A stretch of 64,000 nt of DNA from Gordionus sp. m RMFG-2023. Taxonomy: Eukaryota; Nematomorpha; Gordioida; Chordodea; Parachordodidae. Positions within the stretch are counted from its first letter, which is position 1; every line of letters starts with the position of its first letter. The notes beneath the pieces were generated by a model that had not been told where the DNA came from, ran no database searches, and was given only the letters and a program-made list of their open reading frames with translations. Positions 59,601 through 64,000 of the stretch are shown in pieces. Both the position numbers and the translations under genes were made by a program. The DNA lies in the NCBI RefSeq assembly GCF_954871325.1, contig NC_088776.1, forward strand, positions 53,958,569 through 54,022,568. Reading direction: 5' to 3'.

Positions 59601-62115
59601 AGTCTGGCATGGAATCTATCAGTGCCTTCACCATATAATCCCGGTCTAATGGTGCCATCGTCGCAGAATATGGAAGATATGGTGGTATCAGCCTCATAAA
59701 CACATGCATAAATGAATTCATTATTTAAACTGATTTGTCATAATTCTACAAGATACTATTTCTAATATAACTCACGCTTAAATTTTGATGATTTTAATTT
59801 TCTTCTTCGATATGAACTTTCCTAGTTTTTAACATACAACCCGTTTTATTACTCGCTAATTATACTTACATCTATAGTGGTGTCATGTATCTTGTTCAAG
59901 TGTGTGTGGTATATTTCGTAATCTAATACGTCGTGAGCCGGTGAGACTTTCAATATACCTTTATCAATATAAAAAGTTTTAACTTAGCTAATGACCTATT
60001 TGAAAGTTAATTAATATTAATTTGTGAATTTATTGATTGTGTAAATTATACATAATATATTACCTGACCCTTTGTGTGGATCGACTCTGGCATCGTATAT
60101 GACTGGTAGAAATTTTGGCGTTTTGTAATATTCGGATAAAGGGTGGAGTACTTTCAGTCCTTGGACATTGTAATAAGGAAATCTTGTATCGTTGGGATTG
60201 ACGGCTAAAGCCACGTCATTCATTATAGTCTCTGGACGCGTCGTGTGAACTGTTAAATAACTCGGACTGTTACCTAGTAATCTACTATTATCAGCTGAAT
60301 ATAGAGGGTACCGTATAGCCCAGATTTGGCCGAATTTTACTCTCCGAAATTTTTTCGCTAAGGGTTATTTTTTAAAAGTAAAATATTTTATTCATTATTT
60401 ATTATTATAAAAATGCTTGGCCAAAGTTTTCATTTACCTTTTAACTTACTGATGGGAAAAAGACTCAACCAATTTATATAGCTAAATTTCTAATATAAAT
60501 CATCCCTAATTTAAATCTAATCATTTTAAAAAGAAAGGTTTATTTTTATTATACTATTCGCATCGGCTTGGTAATCCGGCAAGCTCATTATAGTAGGACC
60601 GTTAACCCTAATCTTTTGAACTTCCAAGTCGGAAATAGCCGTTCTCAAGTGACAGCACCAATTGACCAAGCGTTGAGATCTGTATATCAATCCTCGACTA
60701 TCTAAACTTTGAAAGGCACCTTGAACTACCTTTCGGAAGTTATGGTCCAAGGTGAAGGGGTAGTCGAACATATGATTATTTGGTTTTTTTGATACGATAT
60801 CGGAAAATTGATAATAATTAGCATCCAAGGGCCATTCCATGCAAAGACCCATCTTCCTCAACTGACCGGAGATCACTTGAATTTTTTCCCGCTTCCACTG
60901 ATGAACCCTATCGATAAACTCCTTTCTCCCCAAAGTAAGTCGATCTAGCTTCGGCCCCTTCTCGCCAGATTTGCGTTTGAGATGCAACTCCACTCGTACC
61001 TCTGTCGCTATACCCGCGTGGTCGAATCCCGGAAGCCAGCGAACATCAAAATTTCGCATCCTGTTCCACCTGACGATGCAATCTTGGATAGCGCAGGTCA
61101 GAGCGTGGCCCAAATGCAAATGACCCGTTATATTAATGGGAGGTAAACATATGGCGAAACAGTTTGGTGCTATATTTTTGTTTAGACAAAATATCCTATA
61201 CCATAACATTTTATTTAAATCATATAATGTATTATTTTTTTAAAAAATTGTAATGTTGTCCAATATAAAACGAACAAAAAAATATGACCACTAGTGTATA
61301 ATATTAGTTATATATTTTTGGAGGATAAAAAAAAGTATAAATGTTAAAATTAAGTATATATTACATTTTTTTTGAATTAAGAACTCGTTAAAACTCAAAA
61401 TCTAATTTACACTGATCTCCTTCTAATTATGCGAAAAATATAAGATAAATCCTTATTTCTAGTGGCATCGAATAAGCTCTTTTTTATAATTATACTAAAT
61501 TTTATTATTTAATAAAAAAAAAATTCTTTTTGCCTAACCTTGTCAAAAATAAATCTTCATTCTTGACAGCTTTAAAACCCTGTAACACCCGAATCAGATA
61601 ACTCAGTAAAGAGCAATCTGGGAGTATTTCTAAGTGTTTTCAAAATCTGGGATGCCAGAGTGTAAAAATTAATGAATCTGAGCAATTCATAAAAAAAATA
61701 AGGAGTTAAAATTTAGCTATAAATTCAAATTACACCAGTTGGGCACGTCCGATTCGTTCAAATGAGAGTTGGTCAAGGCTTTGTGAGTTTGGTACCATTC
61801 TTCCCACGCTTGCTGGACAATCCCTTCTATTTGAGCTGGAACGTAAGTAGAAGCCATGCAAGGGGGAAGATTCAAATTAAGTGCCAACTTTTTTGGATTG
61901 GTGGTTGATTTATAAACCGTATTTGATGCTTGATTTGTTTCGACATTTATGCTGAAGGTGTTTAAGATTTGGGGACTCAATTTCTTCTCGAAAGAGAATT
62001 CGCGATAAGTTGCAGGAACTGGACTATTAGATTCCACTTTATTCATCCAATGAGTGTTGGAGTAGAAGAATTTATTAGTTACTAACCCACGCACTGAATT
62101 CAATCGATGTTTCAT
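52961..62115 (-). CDS. VARS2: valyl-tRNA synthetase, mitochondrial type (11 exons)
   Basis: This class I synthetase attaches valine to tRNA-Val and clears mischarged threonine. I place 11 coding exons: 62115-61734, 61169-60555, 60357-60064, 59958-59870, 59692-59257, 59108-58968, 58711-58392, 57202-57073, 56343-56221, 55978-55589 and 53613-52961. Every intron is GT-AG and every junction keeps frame, giving 3573 bases and 1190 residues without a stop (human VARS2 about 1063). Order: basic N-terminal region fitting a mitochondrial presequence, HIGH-type H-L-G-H-A, editing domain with [33 protein letters not shown], then the anticodon-binding domain. C-S-R-S-G-D-V-I-E is closer to animal mitochondrial than cytosolic enzymes as I recall them. 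The C-terminus after ~residue 1150 is poorly conserved, so a further small exon or a different final donor cannot be excluded. Confidence 0.93.
53849..55355 (+). mobile_element. non-autonomous hAT element in VARS2 intron 10
   Basis: Second copy of the family at 28077-30582: ends CAGAGTTGTTAAAGTAGCGC and inverse, with AGCGCGCTACTT boxes. It keeps a 5' transposase piece at 54518-54763 and a dimerisation scrap near 54980-55090, with the middle deleted. Flanking 8-mers (GAATATAT, ATTATTAT) match poorly. Its coding orientation is opposite to VARS2 and it lies wholly within the intron. Confidence 0.83.
54518..54763 (+). pseudogene. hAT transposase fragment
   Basis: 81 codons: [16 protein letters not shown], then [10 protein letters not shown], whose Asp is the first catalytic acid of ZBED-type hAT transposases. 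Better preserved than the copy at 28785. Catalytic residues two and three are absent. Confidence 0.7.
55589..55978 (-). CDS. VARS2: VARS2 exon 10 (anticodon-binding domain start)
   Basis: Acceptor AATGTAG, donor CGCT|GTAATT. Reads [13 protein letters not shown] ... W-I-L-S-R-L ... [15 protein letters not shown]. Confidence 0.9.
56221..56343 (-). CDS. VARS2: VARS2 exon 9
   Basis: Acceptor TTTAAAG, donor AAAT|GTAATA. Reads [17 protein letters not shown], the conserved G-x-D-A-L-R/K-F block after KMSKS. Confidence 0.9.
56610..56735. mobile_element. MITE, GCGAATTCGC family, copy 2 (VARS2 intron 8)
   Basis: Inverted ends CTAACCCCGCATTTACAGTT and AACTGTGAATGCAGGGTAAG with GAATTCGC inside. Intronic. 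Confidence 0.65.
57073..57202 (-). CDS. VARS2: VARS2 exon 8 (KMSKS)
   Basis: Acceptor TTCCAAAAAG, donor TCAG|GTGTTT. Reads [25 protein letters not shown] in full; K-M-S-K-S is the catalytic loop. Confidence 0.92.
57893..58032. mobile_element. MITE, GCGAATTCGC family, copy 3 (VARS2 intron 7)
   Basis: Ends CAGGTACCCTAACACTGAGT and inverse near 58010-58032, inner GCGAATCGC and GCGAATTCGC boxes. Intronic. Confidence 0.6.
58392..58711 (-). CDS. VARS2: VARS2 exon 7 (D-T-W-F-S-S)
   Basis: Acceptor ATCACAAG, donor CGAG|GTTACA. Reads [16 protein letters not shown] ... S-L-M-E-T-G-F-D-I ... L-P-F-N-E. Confidence 0.9.
58968..59108 (-). CDS. VARS2: VARS2 exon 6
   Basis: Acceptor TTTTTTTTAG, donor ACAA|GTATTA. 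Variable loop before the second catalytic half (D-P-D-V-N-G-N-L-K ... I-I-A-S-N-N-D-Q-A). Confidence 0.75.
59257..59692 (-). CDS. VARS2: VARS2 exon 5 (end of editing domain, W-W-G-H)
   Basis: Reads D-D-G-T-I ... [17 protein letters not shown] ... [16 protein letters not shown]. Donor ACAG|GTTAAT. The acceptor TTTATGAG lacks a good pyrimidine tract, but phase agrees. Confidence 0.87.
59870..59958 (-). CDS. VARS2: VARS2 exon 4
   Basis: Short 89-base exon reading [10 protein letters not shown]..., the conserved K-[VI]-[ST]-P-A-H-D step. Acceptor GATAAAG, strong donor GAT|GTAAGT. Confidence 0.88.
60064..60357 (-). CDS. VARS2: VARS2 exon 3 (editing domain, T-T-R-P-E-T)
   Basis: Acceptor ACCCTTAG, donor TCAG|GTAATA. 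Carries [18 protein letters not shown], the editing-site signature. Confidence 0.9.
60555..61169 (-). CDS. VARS2: VARS2 exon 2 (HIGH motif)
   Basis: Acceptor AAAATATAG, donor AATA|GTATAA. Contains [16 protein letters not shown] (ATP-binding signature), [10 protein letters not shown] and [11 protein letters not shown], all standard valyl-tRNA synthetase blocks. Largest internal exon. Confidence 0.92.
61734..62115 (-). CDS. VARS2: VARS2 exon 1
   Basis: Starts at a true ATG (62115-62113). The first residues are K/R-rich with few acids (M-K-H-R-L-N-S-V-R), fitting a mitochondrial presequence. Y-V-P-A-Q-I-E and W-E-E-W-Y begin the conserved synthetase. Donor TGGT|GTAATT. Confidence 0.85.
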
Positions 62116-62890
62116 ACTTTTGCTAATAAATTATAATTTAAAATGAGGGGTTTAGCGATTATTTTTAATATCGGATCGACCCGACTCGGTCGCTCGGATT
62201 TTTATAAATTGAATTATCGATCAATTAATTTAGGATATAATGTTATGATTAAATCTTGGAGGGGGAGGGAGTATAGTATAATTAGTCCATTAGCTTTATA
62301 AGCGTGCATATTAATTTTATTGGTTCATTATTCTATTTCCCTTATTAGACAATTTCATATTCTTATAAGTAAAAACCGGATCAGTTTATATCTGTGTGGA
62401 GCTGATATCAACTAGACATCGGTAAAACCACGTAATATCAGTCTTTAAAAAGCTGTAATTGTTATGCATCCTATTTAAAAACTATAGAAAACTTTGCTTC
62501 TATTCTATCTTAAGTAGAAAATGAGTTAACGATTTTTTTTTTTAAAGTAAATTCTAAGAAATAAAAAAACTCTTTTTAAAAAATGGGTTTTTTTTTAGAA
62601 AATTAATTTTGATTTTAAATAAATTTACCATAAATATTTATTTAAAGTATTTTTTATGCTAGTAAATCTTATAAATAACACCTGGTCCTTACCAAACCAA
62701 AAACCTTTTTTTCAAAAAAAATAAGAAAAAATTTATAAAATTCGCCAAAATAAATCAAATGCTTTATAATTAGAAATATATTATTTAAATAATCAATTTT
62801 TTTGGAATTATTAATAATTTTCAAATCAACTCCTCTAAAAAAACGGGCGATTAAAATAATATACTACGAGGTGGTATGAAGCAATAATGG
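62116..62890. other. upstream region of VARS2
   Basis: AT-rich. No convincing promoter element is seen. Probably holds the VARS2 5' UTR and promoter. Confidence 0.35.
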
Positions 62891-62894
62891 GATT

Positions 62895-63105
62895 AAAACC
62901 TTATGCGGCATTTATTCTAACCATGATTCGTTGAAGCGATGCGAAATAAACCGTTAACGAAATCACAAATGATTCGTCGCAGCGATAATACTTTTGAAAT
63001 ATATGTAAATATCTTTCGTTATTTCACCATTTCGCCCAGTATATCGGCTTATTACGTAAATGCATCTCTTGGCCGAATCGCTCTTACTATAAATGCAGCC
63101 TTAGG
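62895..63105. mobile_element. MITE, GCGAATTCGC-related, copy 4
   Basis: Inverted ends ACCTTATGCGGCATTTATTC and the inverse of ACCCTAAGGCTGCATTTATA, with GCGAT boxes inside. The open frame 62939-63127 only crosses this repeat. Confidence 0.5.
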
Positions 63106-63159
63106 GTGGTACTTTAATTTTTTTTAAATTCAATAGGGTAATACCTAGTGATCTGCATA

Positions 63160-63425
63160 GGGCTTAATTAATCAAGCCCGACCCGGCCAAAAATTTTGTT
63201 TTCCCGGCCCGAACCCCAATTTTTTTAAAAAAAGTTATTCCGGTCAGGCCCGAATTTATTTAAATATAGAAATTAATTTTTTTTAAAAAGATATATATAT
63301 CATATGGCGTTTAGTTTCTACAAATAAAATTATAATATTTTTATATATTAGCGCCTTTTTTGATATAATATAATTCAACATAGAATTGATTATTTTAAAA
63401 TTTTTCCAAGGCTAGACCCGACCAG
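63160..63425. mobile_element. MITE with GGCCCGG-type ends
   Basis: GC-rich ends (AGCCCGACCCGGCC... and ...GGCTAGACCCGACC) around an AT core, related to 45635-45885. Confidence 0.45.
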
Positions 63426-64000
63426 ATACTTAGATCTCTACCTCCTCCTCACCCTTAAAAAAATATAATAATTATTATTGCTCATCGTTATCTTTAACTT
63501 TCATTCAATAAATCTATTAATATTAATACCCATGAAAAGTGTATAGGAATAGGAGGGTCCTCTTTAATTATAGGATTTTGATCGTATTTTCTTCCATTTT
63601 GCATCAATATTAATAGGAATTTATATGCAGGTAATTATTCTATTTATACATTTATTTAATATATTTCCAAGTAATGTTTTATCAATATTTACGCTATAAT
63701 TTTAATTTACAACTATTAAATGGACCAATCAGAAAATTGGACGATCAAGTGACTACGATTATAATTAGTCAAACCATAGAAATATGTTACCGATGTAAAA
63801 AGCAAAAAAATTAACAGAACGTCCCCGTCAGGAATTTTTACGAAGGTTACCCGGCTCGAATATTTTTAATCGCTTAGCTAGATTTTGCGCAAAATATTTT
63901 GACGAGCTCAACGCTGGCCTGAAGTTCCCAACACAAATTTTAGAGCTTAGAATATCTCGTCCTTGCAAACTAAAGTCTTTGAGCACTAAATGACGATCTA
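63426..64000. other. terminal stretch, nothing recognised
   Basis: The last ~250 bases have more balanced composition than the rest, but no open frame or known element could be supported before the window ends. Confidence 0.35.

Noticed and set aside
59343-59721. Several overlapping frames around VARS2 exon 5
   Set aside because: Shadows: the synthetase frame gives conserved C-S-R-S-G-D-V-I-E and W-W-G-H-R-I-P, the others nothing.
62939-63127. 62-codon open frame
   Set aside because: Lies almost wholly inside a MITE with inverted ends at 62895-63105.

Overview
The window is strongly AT-rich animal nuclear DNA. Genes have GT-AG introns, and transposons fill most of the space between them. 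A decayed mitochondrial insert reads with TGA=Trp, ATA=Met and AGA=Ser, which is an invertebrate mitochondrial code. In that insert cox1 and cox2 lie 34 bases apart with no tRNA between them. An arthropod is the best guess; I cannot name the species.

Layout. 1-2.86 kb is AT-rich with two unassigned exon-like pieces. 2.88-5.08 kb is a nuclear copy of mitochondrial cox1-cox2. 7.19-15.98 kb is a nested transposon: a Mutator-like element with about 0.45-0.55 kb terminal inverted repeats, split by a 6.25 kb foldback-type hAT element whose 2 kb arms are arrays of ~118-bp modules. The hAT itself carries a 223-bp MITE. A 95-100 bp direct repeat flanks the whole structure. 17.6-19.55 kb is an internally deleted RTE-type LINE preceded by a tRNA-like sequence.

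21-40 kb (plus strand) holds what looks like a gene made of tiny cassettes: eleven related GC-rich microexons, mostly 21 nt, plus two related 39-nt ones. All fit phase 1-1, nearly all sit between splice-like sites, and most encode variants of V-V-A-E-A-A-P. I do not recognise the protein. Two hAT elements, a Gypsy fossil and LINE scraps lie among the cassettes. One hAT sits inside an intron between two cassettes. This is the most novel feature of the window.

47.8-48.2 kb (minus) is an apparently intact single-exon gene for mitochondrial pyruvate carrier subunit 2. 48.6-50.6 kb (minus) is a decayed LINE. 53-62.1 kb (minus) is an apparently complete 11-exon gene for mitochondrial-type valyl-tRNA synthetase. 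All exon junctions keep frame and give about 1190 residues, with the HIGH-type, editing-domain, WWGHRIP, KMSKS and anticodon-binding regions in order. Its introns carry a non-autonomous hAT and MITEs.

The two recognised genes both serve mitochondria (pyruvate import and organellar translation), but they are separate transcription units and I see no evidence that they are co-regulated.
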